Shown in pieces: positions 27,625-35,146 of a stretch of DNA of 64,000 nt; the first letter of the stretch is position 1; the number at the start of each line of letters is the position of its first letter. A program made the translations under genes and the position numbers. The notes under the pieces were generated by a model. That model searched no databases. It had not been told where the DNA came from and saw only the letters and a program-made list of their open reading frames with translations. This DNA is from Granulicatella elegans (GTDB lineage: Bacteria > Bacillota > Bacilli > Lactobacillales > Aerococcaceae): the NCBI RefSeq assembly GCF_020735385.1, contig NZ_CP085953.1, positions 1,240,001 through 1,304,000 on the forward strand, read 5' to 3'.

Positions 27625-30238
27625 AAAGAAAGTAGTTTACTTAACGAGTTTCTTCCTACCAATTGGCATTATGCTTGTTTCGTGGATCATTAATGGATTT
27701 TTCCCTTTTGGTGCAAAATCATTGATGGCAGTGGACTTTAATGCGCAATATATTGGTTTATATGCTTATTTAAAACATTTCTTTTTAAATGGAAATTGGA
27801 ATAGTTTTTTCTATTCCTTTTCAAAATCCATTGGTGGGGGAATGTTGGGTATTTGGGGATTTAATTTAATTAGTCCGTTTAATGTATTGTATTTTTTCTT
27901 TTCAGAGCAAAATTTTCAATGGGCAGTTATGTTAACCATTGGTCTTCGATATGGAGTGATGGGACTTACTTGGACACATTTTTTTGTGAAGCGATATAAT
28001 GGTTTAGAAAAAAATCCAGCATTTCTTCCTATATTTGGAAGTTTGTATGCTTTGAATGGTTTTAATGTCAGTTATCAAATGAATCCTATCTTTTATGATG
28101 GCATGATTATGTTGCCACTGGTATTAATGGGGGTAGAAGAAGTATTGGATAGAACAGGTGCTAAACGATATATGTTATTGTTAGCCCTAGCTTTATTACT
28201 GCATTTTTACATGGGATATATGATTTGTATATTTGTAGTTATCTATGCCTTATTTTATTTATTCAAATCAAAAGATAGAACGTTTAAACAAGGATTTCTT
28301 CAATTGCTTCAACTAGGATTTTATTCGATTTTAGCTGTCGGATTAGTGGCATTTATTCTTGTTCCGATTTTGATGAGTTTAGTTTCTACTAAAGGTGGAC
28401 TTGAAAGTAAGTTATTATTTGAATGGAAATTACAAATTGATCCATTAGATATTTTTTCTAAATTATTTTTAGGAGCATTTGATAATTCTTCTTGGCCGGC
28501 AGGCCCAAATTTACCAAATATTTATGTGGGAACGCTCGGAATAATGGGGACGATTTATTATTTTATCAGTTCTACTATTCAACGCAGAGAGAAAGTAGCT
28601 TCACTTTTTGTTTTAGCTATTTTTATCCTATCTTGTATTCATGAATTTACGAGTAAATTATGGCATATGGGACAAAATCCTGCAGGATTTTTTTATCGCT
28701 TCTCATGGATAATGGCGTTTTTCTTAGTTTATTTAGCGTATTTAGCTTTAAGAGAAGTCGACCAATTACATTGGAAATCGTCCATCGTTATTGCAGGTGG
28801 GACATTAGTACTGTTTGCTATCGTAATGACGAGACAGTATTCCTTCTTAATTGTTCCACAAAAAATTGCAACAGTCGCATTAATTTTTGTGATGTTATCG
28901 ATTTTAGTATGGCCTCAAATCAATAAAAGATGGGCATTTTTGGCAGCAGTCACAGCAATTGAATTAATGATGAATGCAACGATTGTCCAATCGAGAGTAG
29001 GATATACGGATGCGTATAAATATCAAGATGCGGTAAAACAATTACAAACGGCAGTAGCACCTATTCGACCAAATGATAAGGAATTTTATCGTATTCAAGG
29101 AAGCTTCCATTTAAGTAAAAATGATCCCTTTATGGCAGATTATCCAGGAATGTCTGTATTTAGTTCTAATCTTGAAAATTCCACAAGAGATTTATTTGAA
29201 CAATTAGGTAATACCGGTATTAATGCGACGACTTATTATTATGGAACCCCATTAAGTGATGCCATTTTTAGTTTGAAATATTGGATGACACCAAAGCCGG
29301 TCTACACGAAGGATTATCCCGATACAAGTAAAATGTATGTATTTGGAAACTATGCCACTCGTTTAGATTTAACAGAAAACACGCCTGTTGTTTACGAAGA
29401 AGAGCGTACAGAAGTATTTCAAATTCCACAAACTCTTCCAATAGCATTTGGAGTGAATGAAAAACTAGCTTCATTAGAATTTAAAATGAATCAACCAATA
29501 CAGACCTATAACAAAATTACAATGGCACAACTAGGAGAACAAGAGAAATATTTGGAAATGTTAGCGGCAAATGATATTACAACGGATAATTTTCAAGCAA
29601 CCGATCGAACAGAAACTTATCGTAGAAAGGATTCGACCAAACCAGCTAGTATCACGTATCATTTAACGCCACAAACAGATGAAGAATATTGGGTTACGTT
29701 ACCAACACGTTTTTCAAGAACGGATACAAATCTTATTCGAATTTTTCTGAATGGTGAAGAATTTCATTTCTTAAATAATTATCAAGCGACTCAATTCCTC
29801 AATATTGCTTCTCAATCAATGGATAAGCCAATTGAATTTAAAATCGAAGTGAATACGGACGAAGATTATTCCTTTAGTGGCGTTCGATTGGTCAAATCCA
29901 ATCGCTCTGTTTCCAATCGTTTTATTCAGGAACGTCAAAGTCAAGCATTGAAGCTGACTCATTGGGATAATTCTCATATTCAAGGTACCGTTACAATTAC
30001 AGATGATAGTAGTGTAATGTTTACTTCGATTCCATACGATAAAGGATGGAGTGTAAAAGTCGATGGAAAAGTCGTTGAAACAAGAAAGATTTGGAATAGT
30101 TTACTAGGTTTTGCGATTTCGAATGGAGAACATACGATTGAATTAAGTTTCATTCCAGAAGGATGGAAGATAGGAGTAGTGATTTCCATCGTTTCACTGA
30201 TTGTATTTCTTGGCTTGATTTACAAGAAGTGGGTATAG
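27617..30238 (+). CDS. YfhO-family membrane glycosyltransferase
   Basis: Large GT-C-like integral membrane protein of 873 residues. About a dozen transmembrane helices lie in the N-terminal 450 residues, with an acidic VDFNAQYIGLY loop near residue 36. An extracellular domain (about 455-845) follows, then a final C-terminal helix (IGVVISIVSLIVFLGLIY). The family transfers a sugar from a lipid carrier to teichoic acid. ATG 27617 follows GAGGAGGAGAAAG. It probably uses the carrier made by the preceding GT2. Confidence 0.88.
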   Translation: MSKKKVVYLTSFFLPIGIMLVSWIINGFFPFGAKSLMAVDFNAQYIGLYAYLKHFFLNGNWNSFFYSFSKSIGGGMLGIWGFNLISPFNVLYFFFSEQNFQWAVMLTIGLRYGVMGLTWTHFFVKRYNGLEKNPAFLPIFGSLYALNGFNVSYQMNPIFYDGMIMLPLVLMGVEEVLDRTGAKRYMLLLALALLLHFYMGYMICIFVVIYALFYLFKSKDRTFKQGFLQLLQLGFYSILAVGLVAFILVPILMSLVSTKGGLESKLLFEWKLQIDPLDIFSKLFLGAFDNSSWPAGPNLPNIYVGTLGIMGTIYYFISSTIQRREKVASLFVLAIFILSCIHEFTSKLWHMGQNPAGFFYRFSWIMAFFLVYLAYLALREVDQLHWKSSIVIAGGTLVLFAIVMTRQYSFLIVPQKIATVALIFVMLSILVWPQINKRWAFLAAVTAIELMMNATIVQSRVGYTDAYKYQDAVKQLQTAVAPIRPNDKEFYRIQGSFHLSKNDPFMADYPGMSVFSSNLENSTRDLFEQLGNTGINATTYYYGTPLSDAIFSLKYWMTPKPVYTKDYPDTSKMYVFGNYATRLDLTENTPVVYEEERTEVFQIPQTLPIAFGVNEKLASLEFKMNQPIQTYNKITMAQLGEQEKYLEMLAANDITTDNFQATDRTETYRRKDSTKPASITYHLTPQTDEEYWVTLPTRFSRTDTNLIRIFLNGEEFHFLNNYQATQFLNIASQSMDKPIEFKIEVNTDEDYSFSGVRLVKSNRSVSNRFIQERQSQALKLTHWDNSHIQGTVTITDDSSVMFTSIPYDKGWSVKVDGKVVETRKIWNSLLGFAISNGEHTIELSFIPEGWKIGVVISIVSLIVFLGLIYKKWV

Positions 30239-30250
30239 TTTTTTTACAAT

Positions 30251-30292
30251 AAGACTTCTATTGGTTACTCAGTTAACGGATAGGAGTCTTTA
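30251..30292 (+). terminator. Terminator of the GT2-YfhO operon
   Basis: AAGACTTCTA pairs with TAGGAGTCTT (one G-U) across a loop of about 20 bases, followed by TTTAG. It lies 12 bases past the yfhO stop and directly before MPR copy 5. Confidence 0.65.
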
Positions 30293-30294
30293 GT

Positions 30295-30412
30295 TAATAT
30301 TAAATGAAAGAGGAATATTTGAGACCGAGGCTCAAATTTTAGCCAAGAGCTTCGCTTCTGCGAAGCTGCTGGCGTCCTTTGCAAGCTAAAAAATTTTTTT
30401 CTTTAATATTTA
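30295..30412 (-). repeat. MPR copy 5, two hairpins
   Basis: Read on the - strand: AGCTTGCAAAGGACGCCAGCAG, hairpin CTTCGC-GCGAAG, CTCTTGGCTAAAATT, hairpin TTTGAGCC-GGTCTCAAA. The outer stem TAATATTAAATGAAAGA / TCTTTAATATTTA is imperfect. The last 53 bases match MPR copy 6 except for one T. Its edge reaches the stop codon of the small - strand gene. Confidence 0.82.
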
Positions 30413-30703
30413 TTCGATAATTTCGCTTGTTCGGTAAATCCAAGCGTTATTTTTAAAAATAAATAATGGCGGAGCAATTAAAAGAATAACTAAGCAGAAA
30501 CCTATAAAAGCTTTTGTTAATTTAGAAAACTTTTTACTTAGAGATGATTTAAAACATAAATAGTAAATTCCTATTGCTACGAAAAATTCATAGAGAATCC
30601 ACAGAAATGAACATCTACTATAAAAATAAGAAAATAGTAAATTGAAAATAAGAAGGATTGAAAACAATTTGTCATCTTTCGTTAAAGACTTAATCTTACA
30701 CAT
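30410..30703 (-). CDS. Small hypothetical membrane protein between two MPR copies
   Basis: A 97-residue protein with three hydrophobic segments (about residues 14-28, 31-50 and 66-86), a Lys-rich start (MCKIKSLTKDDK) and a Ser/Lys loop (CFKSSLSKKFSKLTK). I do not recognise a family. ATG 30703 has AAAGGAG at a suitable distance, so it looks like a real gene. It is the only - strand gene here and is enclosed by directly repeated MPR copies 5 and 6. Base composition is more AT-rich than its neighbours. It could be a transferred cassette gene or an immunity-like protein, but nothing shows a function. Confidence 0.6.
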   Translation of the reverse strand: MCKIKSLTKDDKLFSILLIFNLLFSYFYSRCSFLWILYEFFVAIGIYYLCFKSSLSKKFSKLTKAFIGFCLVILLIAPPLFIFKNNAWIYRTSEIIE

Positions 30704-30785
30704 TATAACCAACTCCTTTTATTATATTATACTTACATTATAATATAAAACACTTTTTTGAAAACGTTTTTAAAACAGACGTAAA

Positions 30786-30880
30786 AAATATTAAAGAAAA
30801 AATTTTGTACTAGCCATGAGATTCGCAATGCGAAGCTGCTGGCGTCCTTTGCAAGCTAAAAAATTTTTTCTTTAATATTT
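30786..30880 (-). repeat. MPR copy 6, short core
   Basis: Core on the - strand: TAGCTTGCAAAGGACGCCAGCAG, hairpin CTTCGC-GCGAA, TCTCATGGCTAG. The outer stem AAATATTAAAGAAAAAATTTT is a perfect 21-bp match to its complement at 30860-30880. It shares about 53 bases with copy 5 in the same orientation. Confidence 0.85.
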
Positions 30881-30920
30881 AGTTTCTTTAGAGAAATTAC
30901 GAAATCATACTTTTGTCCCA

Positions 30921-30948
30921 TTGTTGTAGGACGAGAATATGCTATAAT
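30921..30948 (+). promoter_or_regulatory. Promoter of xpaC-telA
   Basis: TTGTTG at 30921 and TATAAT at 30943, 16 bases apart, with an extended TATGC before the -10. It is about 30 bases upstream of the xpaC ATG. Confidence 0.65.
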
Positions 30949-30980
30949 TTTCTTAAGAGAGTTGATAAAGGAGAAGTCTT

Positions 30981-31664
30981 ATGAAGAAACATATGATTCA
31001 AGCCATTAAGCTATTTTTCTTTGTAGCCGTTAGTGTAGGTGTTTATGAAAAAATGGATAATACAGCAGAAATGTTTTTATTCGCTCTGCTTTGTTATGGA
31101 ATATTTTTCTATGTGCTATTCCGCAAAGAAATGAATCCACCAAATTGGAAAACATACCTACATAAGGAAAAAGAATTACAAGGCCCGTCAGAAAAACAAC
31201 AAGAGATTTATGAAAAAGCAGGTTTAACAGAAAGTGATGTTTCTTTCTTTAGAGAAAAGATGAATCGAGCAAAAATTCAAATTCAACAAATTGAAGTTTA
31301 TACAAAACAAAATAATAAACTAGAAGCGATTGCAAATCGTTATCAAATCATCACCGTTTTAAAAGATTATTTCAAGGAAATCGTCCAACATCCGGAACGA
31401 TTGCATGCCGTTGATAAGTTTTTAAATACTTATTTGCCAGGTTTAGAAGAAATGATGGAAAAATATATTGAAATTGAACAACATATCTCTAAAACACAGG
31501 AAACTTACCAAATGTTGGATCAAACAATGGACTTCATAGGTGACTGTTGTCTACAGATTGAAGCAGATTATCAAAAATTCCAAGCACAAGATTTTAGTGA
31601 TTTAAATTTAGAACGAGAACATCTTCAACAACAATCTCAAAAAGAAGAATTTGAAGACTTTTAG
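30981..31664 (+). CDS. xpaC: XpaC-like membrane protein
   Basis: A 227-residue protein with two N-terminal membrane helices (about 7-22 and 28-45) followed by a long helical cytoplasmic region (about 70-227) rich in Glu, Gln and Lys. The arrangement and its place directly before telA match the XpaC family (named for 5-bromo-4-chloroindolyl phosphate hydrolysis). The biochemical role is unclear; XpaC-TelA pairs affect resistance to tellurite and cell-envelope agents. AAAGGAG precedes the ATG, and the gene ends 12 bases before telA. Confidence 0.78.
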   Translation: MKKHMIQAIKLFFFVAVSVGVYEKMDNTAEMFLFALLCYGIFFYVLFRKEMNPPNWKTYLHKEKELQGPSEKQQEIYEKAGLTESDVSFFREKMNRAKIQIQQIEVYTKQNNKLEAIANRYQIITVLKDYFKEIVQHPERLHAVDKFLNTYLPGLEEMMEKYIEIEQHISKTQETYQMLDQTMDFIGDCCLQIEADYQKFQAQDFSDLNLEREHLQQQSQKEEFEDF

Positions 31665-31676
31665 GAGGAACTATAT

Positions 31677-32870
31677 ATGACAGAAAAACAAACAACAGTG
31701 GAAGATTTAATTCAAAATCCATTTGGAGAACAAGTGAGTGTAACACCATTATCAGAGGTATCTCACGATTTTCCAGCAACACAAACGGAAGCAAGTCCAA
31801 AGAAATTAATGGATACATTGGATGAAAAACATCAAGAGCAAGCTCGTGCATTAGCGAAGCAAATTGATGAAAAAAATTTACAAGCGATTATTAGTTATGG
31901 GGCTGCAGCTCAAAAACAATTAGGAGAATTTTCTCACCAAATGCTTTCTCATGTACAAGCAAAAGACACTGGAGAAATTGGGGATATTTTAAATGACTTA
32001 ATGGAGCGTTTAAATGAAACAGATCCAAATGATTTAGTAGCTGAAAATCAAGGATTCTTCCAAAAATTCTTTGGAAAAATTAAGAAGAGCATTTATGAAA
32101 TGCAAGCTAAATATCAAGAAGTTGGTTCTCAGGTGGATAAAATTGCAATTCGTTTAGATCACGAGAAAAATGGTTTATTAAATGATAATTTATCATTGGA
32201 ACAATTATATCAACGTAATAAAGATTTCTTTGATGCTTTAAATATTTATATTGCAGCGGGAGAAATAAAATTAGCGGAATTACAAGAGACATTAATTCCT
32301 GAAGCTTTAGAAAAAGCACGAGTAACAGGAGACCAAATGGATGTACAAGTCGTAAATGACTTAGAACAATTTTTAGACCGTCTAGAAAAAAGAAATCATG
32401 ACTTAAAATTAACGCGACAAATGACGATTCAACAAGCACCACAAATTCGTTTAATTCAAAATACAAACCAAGCATTAGCTGAAAAAATTCAATCATCGAT
32501 TACAACAACCATTCCATTATGGAAAAATCAAATTGCAATTGCGATGACCTTATTACGTCAAAAAGATGCTGTAACGGCACAAAGACAAGTTTCAGAAACA
32601 ACAAATCAATTAATTCAAAAAAATTCAGAAATGTTGAAAATTTCTACAATTGAAACAGCTCGTGAAAATGAACGAGGCATTATTGATTTAGAAACATTAC
32701 AAAAAACTCAAAAAGATTTAATTGAAACATTAGAAGAAACATTGAAGATTCAACAAGAAGGTAGAGCAAGAAGAAGAAAAGCAGAAGTTGAATTAACGAA
32801 TATGGAAGAAGATTTAAGACAAAAATTATTAGTGTTAAGTCATAAAGAAAAACAAATTCACCAAGATTAA
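31677..32870 (+). CDS. telA: Toxic anion resistance protein TelA
   Basis: A 397-residue soluble, mostly alpha-helical member of the TelA (KlaA) family. Visible features are [13 protein letters not shown] near residue 105, [20 protein letters not shown] near 130, an [12 protein letters not shown]-like segment near 150, and the conserved [30 protein letters not shown] near 257. The name reflects tellurite phenotypes; the actual role is probably envelope stress or division. It forms a two-gene operon with xpaC, with AGGAGG upstream. The 149-base gap that follows shows no clear terminator. Confidence 0.9.
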   Translation: MTEKQTTVEDLIQNPFGEQVSVTPLSEVSHDFPATQTEASPKKLMDTLDEKHQEQARALAKQIDEKNLQAIISYGAAAQKQLGEFSHQMLSHVQAKDTGEIGDILNDLMERLNETDPNDLVAENQGFFQKFFGKIKKSIYEMQAKYQEVGSQVDKIAIRLDHEKNGLLNDNLSLEQLYQRNKDFFDALNIYIAAGEIKLAELQETLIPEALEKARVTGDQMDVQVVNDLEQFLDRLEKRNHDLKLTRQMTIQQAPQIRLIQNTNQALAEKIQSSITTTIPLWKNQIAIAMTLLRQKDAVTAQRQVSETTNQLIQKNSEMLKISTIETARENERGIIDLETLQKTQKDLIETLEETLKIQQEGRARRRKAEVELTNMEEDLRQKLLVLSHKEKQIHQD

Positions 32871-33019
32871 TATGGAAAAACGTGGAGTAATTTTCTTATT
32901 TTGTAATAGGAATTATGATTCAGTAGTAAAGATGTAATCTGTTTTTAATAAAATAAACTTGCGATTTTTAAGAACATTCTTTACAATGGTAGTAAATATA
33001 TTTTTAATGAGGTGAGAAA

Positions 33020-33538
33020 ATGCACGTTTGGATCGTAGTAGTAGCATTATTAGCTTTAGCAGTATTTTTCTTATTCATTTCATTGTTCTTAAAAGACAAT
33101 CAATATGAAGATGAATTAGATGAATTAAGTGAAGGCTTGTTAGAATTAAATCGAGAAGTGTATTCTTTAAAGAGAAAAATTCAAGAGTTGGAAGGAACAC
33201 CAATTTATCGTGCTCCTGTTGAACAAGCTCAACAACCTGAACCGGAATTTACATTTATTCCACAACCAGTAGTTGGGCCAGAACCAACTTTTACTCCAAG
33301 ATTTGAAGAAAAAGAAGAGAAAGTTCAACCTATGTTTGAACCAAAGCCAACAGTTTCTGAGCCAACTGTTTCACAAACAGAACAACCAGAAGAAGAGTTA
33401 CACAGTATTACTCGTAAACACATTTTGACTTTATTTAGTCATGGTGGTTCATATGAAGAAATTGCTGAACAATTAAATTTACCAGTTTCAACTGTTCAAT
33501 TAGTGATTGATAGCTATTTTGAATCAGATTCACATTAA
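33020..33538 (+). CDS. Single-pass membrane protein with C-terminal helix-turn-helix
   Basis: The 172-residue product starts with one transmembrane helix (VWIVVVALLALAVFFLFISLF). A short coiled coil (about 28-58), a Pro/Glu-rich spacer (about 60-125) and a C-terminal region of about 40 residues resembling a sigma-70 region-4 helix-turn-helix follow (KHILTLFSHGGSYEEIAEQL then NLPVSTVQLVIDSYF). This layout recalls the SwrB/DUF6115 kind of protein, but I cannot name a family. Membrane-tethered regulation or assembly is inference only. It is 11 bases from the next gene. Confidence 0.72.
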   Translation: MHVWIVVVALLALAVFFLFISLFLKDNQYEDELDELSEGLLELNREVYSLKRKIQELEGTPIYRAPVEQAQQPEPEFTFIPQPVVGPEPTFTPRFEEKEEKVQPMFEPKPTVSEPTVSQTEQPEEELHSITRKHILTLFSHGGSYEEIAEQLNLPVSTVQLVIDSYFESDSH

Positions 33539-33549
33539 GGAGGGGTATT

Positions 33550-34008
33550 ATGAGTAAAACAAAATTTCGCTCTTTAGGTGTAGGTTTCCTTTTATCAGCA
33601 ATTTTCTTAGCTTTAGCAACTGTAGCATGGCCATTTGTTCCTGAATCGTTGAAAAGTCAATTAGACAGTGTTCATTTACCATTAGTAACAGACACTGTTA
33701 AAACGACTGAAGAAACGACTAAAGAAACGACTGTAGCATCAACAAAAGCTACTCAAACAACTGAAGCCACTACAAAAACAACAGCAAAAGTTGCGAATAA
33801 ACCTGTAACAATTACGGTTGAGAGTGGAGAAGTTTCAAGTGATGTTGCTCGTAAATTAAAAGAAGCAGGAGTAATCACTGATTCGAAAGCTTTTGTAGAT
33901 TATTTATTAGAAAATAATATTGCAGAAAATATTTTGGCAGGAACATTTGAAATTCAACCAAATAGTAGTTTTGAAGAAATTGCTCGTACATTAGGAGCTT
34001 TACGTTAA
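33550..34008 (+). CDS. Membrane-anchored protein with a YceG/MltG-like LysM-like domain
   Basis: A 152-residue protein: one N-terminal signal-anchor helix (LGVGFLLSAIFLALATVAW), a Thr-rich spacer of about 55 residues and a C-terminal domain. That domain (VTITVESGEVSSDVARKLKE, AGVITDSKAFVDYLLENN, AGTFEIQPNSSFEEIARTLG) matches the N-terminal subdomain of MltG-type endolytic transglycosylases. The catalytic part is absent, so it probably binds or senses the wall rather than cutting it. AGGAGG-type site upstream. Confidence 0.75.
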   Translation: MSKTKFRSLGVGFLLSAIFLALATVAWPFVPESLKSQLDSVHLPLVTDTVKTTEETTKETTVASTKATQTTEATTKTTAKVANKPVTITVESGEVSSDVARKLKEAGVITDSKAFVDYLLENNIAENILAGTFEIQPNSSFEEIARTLGALR

Positions 34009-34019
34009 TTGATAAAAAT

Positions 34020-34057
34020 AAGAGGTAGACACTGAGAAAATCGTGTCTACCTCTTTC
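34020..34057. terminator. Bidirectional terminator between convergent genes
   Basis: A perfect 12-bp stem AGAGGTAGACAC / GTGTCTACCTCT with a 10-base loop. TTTCTTG follows on the + strand and TATTTTTATC on the - strand. It serves the + strand gene ending at 34008 and the - strand transporter ending at 34063. Confidence 0.85.
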
Positions 34058-34062
34058 TTGTT

Positions 34063-34965
34063 TTAAGACGAAGATTTTTTCATCCAGACTAGATAACTAA
34101 ATAAGACAAAGATTAAAATCGTTAAGCTAATGAACACTTCAATAGTAACGAATAAATTCAGTAGAGGAAATTGTAAAATTCCTTGAGCCATTTTTAGTGA
34201 AGTTGCTGTAACAATTGTTGGGAATGTTAAAGATGAAAATGCAGGTTGAAATCCTTGCTTTAAAATTTGTGGTAAACGACTTAAGACTAAAAAGAAAAAT
34301 ATTTGAGATGAAATGATCATCATGATGATGGAGTAAGTTAATAATTGATGTCCACCTACACGTACTAATGAAGCTAGTAGTAACGAAAATGGAGCACAAT
34401 AGATTCCTTCTTGTCCTAATAATTCATTTGGCAGTGGCCTTTTCTTCAAATCTTTGTAAATCCGTGGATATAAATAAAACGTTAAGATAAAGCCGAAAAT
34501 AATCGTTGCATAGGCGATTTCAATGATTCTTACAACAGGATAAGTGAGCGCGGCTACTGCGATACCAACATATAATACGGTCCAAGATGGCGTTGCATAA
34601 ATTTTTTCTTTTGAAGATAATAATTGAATAGTAAAATAAGTGATTAGTCCAATATCTAATAGGAATGAGAACCACCAAAGAACTTGTGCTAAGAGAGGTA
34701 CACTTGGAACGGTACGTAGTAAATAAGTAGCTAAAATCATTCCTGCCATAGGGAAAGTAGCCATTCCAGATAAAACTGGTGGTTTCTTTAATTCATTTGC
34801 AGTATTTTGCCAATTTAATAAATGTGAGATTAAGAAGATAATCCATAATCCTAATCCAAGTACACTAAATACATGAGATAATTCAGGCAAGGTATCTGAG
34901 ATAAGATTTCCAGCGCCAGCTAATCCTAGAAGGCAACCAGAAAATGCTAAAGGTAACTTTTTCAT
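34063..34965 (-). CDS. TDT-family transporter (TehA/SLAC1 type)
   Basis: A 300-residue membrane protein with about ten transmembrane helices, matching the tellurite-resistance/dicarboxylate transporter (TDT) family (LPLAFSGCLLGLAGAGNL at the N-terminus, GMATFPMAGMILATYLLR near 75, FAFSSLTFPTIVTATSLKMA-like segment near 250). Such proteins move anions or organic acids; the substrate cannot be set from sequence. ATG 34965 is preceded by GGAGG; TTG 34977 overlaps that site and is rejected. Confidence 0.8.
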   Translation of the reverse strand: MKKLPLAFSGCLLGLAGAGNLISDTLPELSHVFSVLGLGLWIIFLISHLLNWQNTANELKKPPVLSGMATFPMAGMILATYLLRTVPSVPLLAQVLWWFSFLLDIGLITYFTIQLLSSKEKIYATPSWTVLYVGIAVAALTYPVVRIIEIAYATIIFGFILTFYLYPRIYKDLKKRPLPNELLGQEGIYCAPFSLLLASLVRVGGHQLLTYSIIMMIISSQIFFFLVLSRLPQILKQGFQPAFSSLTFPTIVTATSLKMAQGILQFPLLNLFVTIEVFISLTILIFVLFSYLVWMKKSSS

Positions 34966-35103
34966 AAAATCCTCCAATAAACTTTTTGAGAAAAATATAA
35001 CATAAAAATGAATGAAGTGAAATTTTTAAATTTTAAATTTATTTGATTAAGTTTAAATAATTTTAAATTCTGATAGAAATAGTACGAAACCCATCCTAAA
35101 TTA

Positions 35104-35112
35104 TGCTATAAT
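35104..35112 (+). promoter_or_regulatory. Extended -10 promoter of the PBP2B gene
   Basis: TGCTATAAT, an extended -10, lies 34 bases before the ATG. The expected -35 position holds ACGAAA, which is poor, so the promoter would depend on the extended -10. Confidence 0.45.
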
Positions 35113-35146
35113 AGAGCAGTGAATATTAAAAGATGGATGTGAATAC

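Noticed and set aside
30304-30880. MPR copies 5 and 6 as terminal repeats of an autonomous transposon
   Set aside because: They are direct, not inverted, the enclosed gene is not a transposase, and no target duplication is visible.
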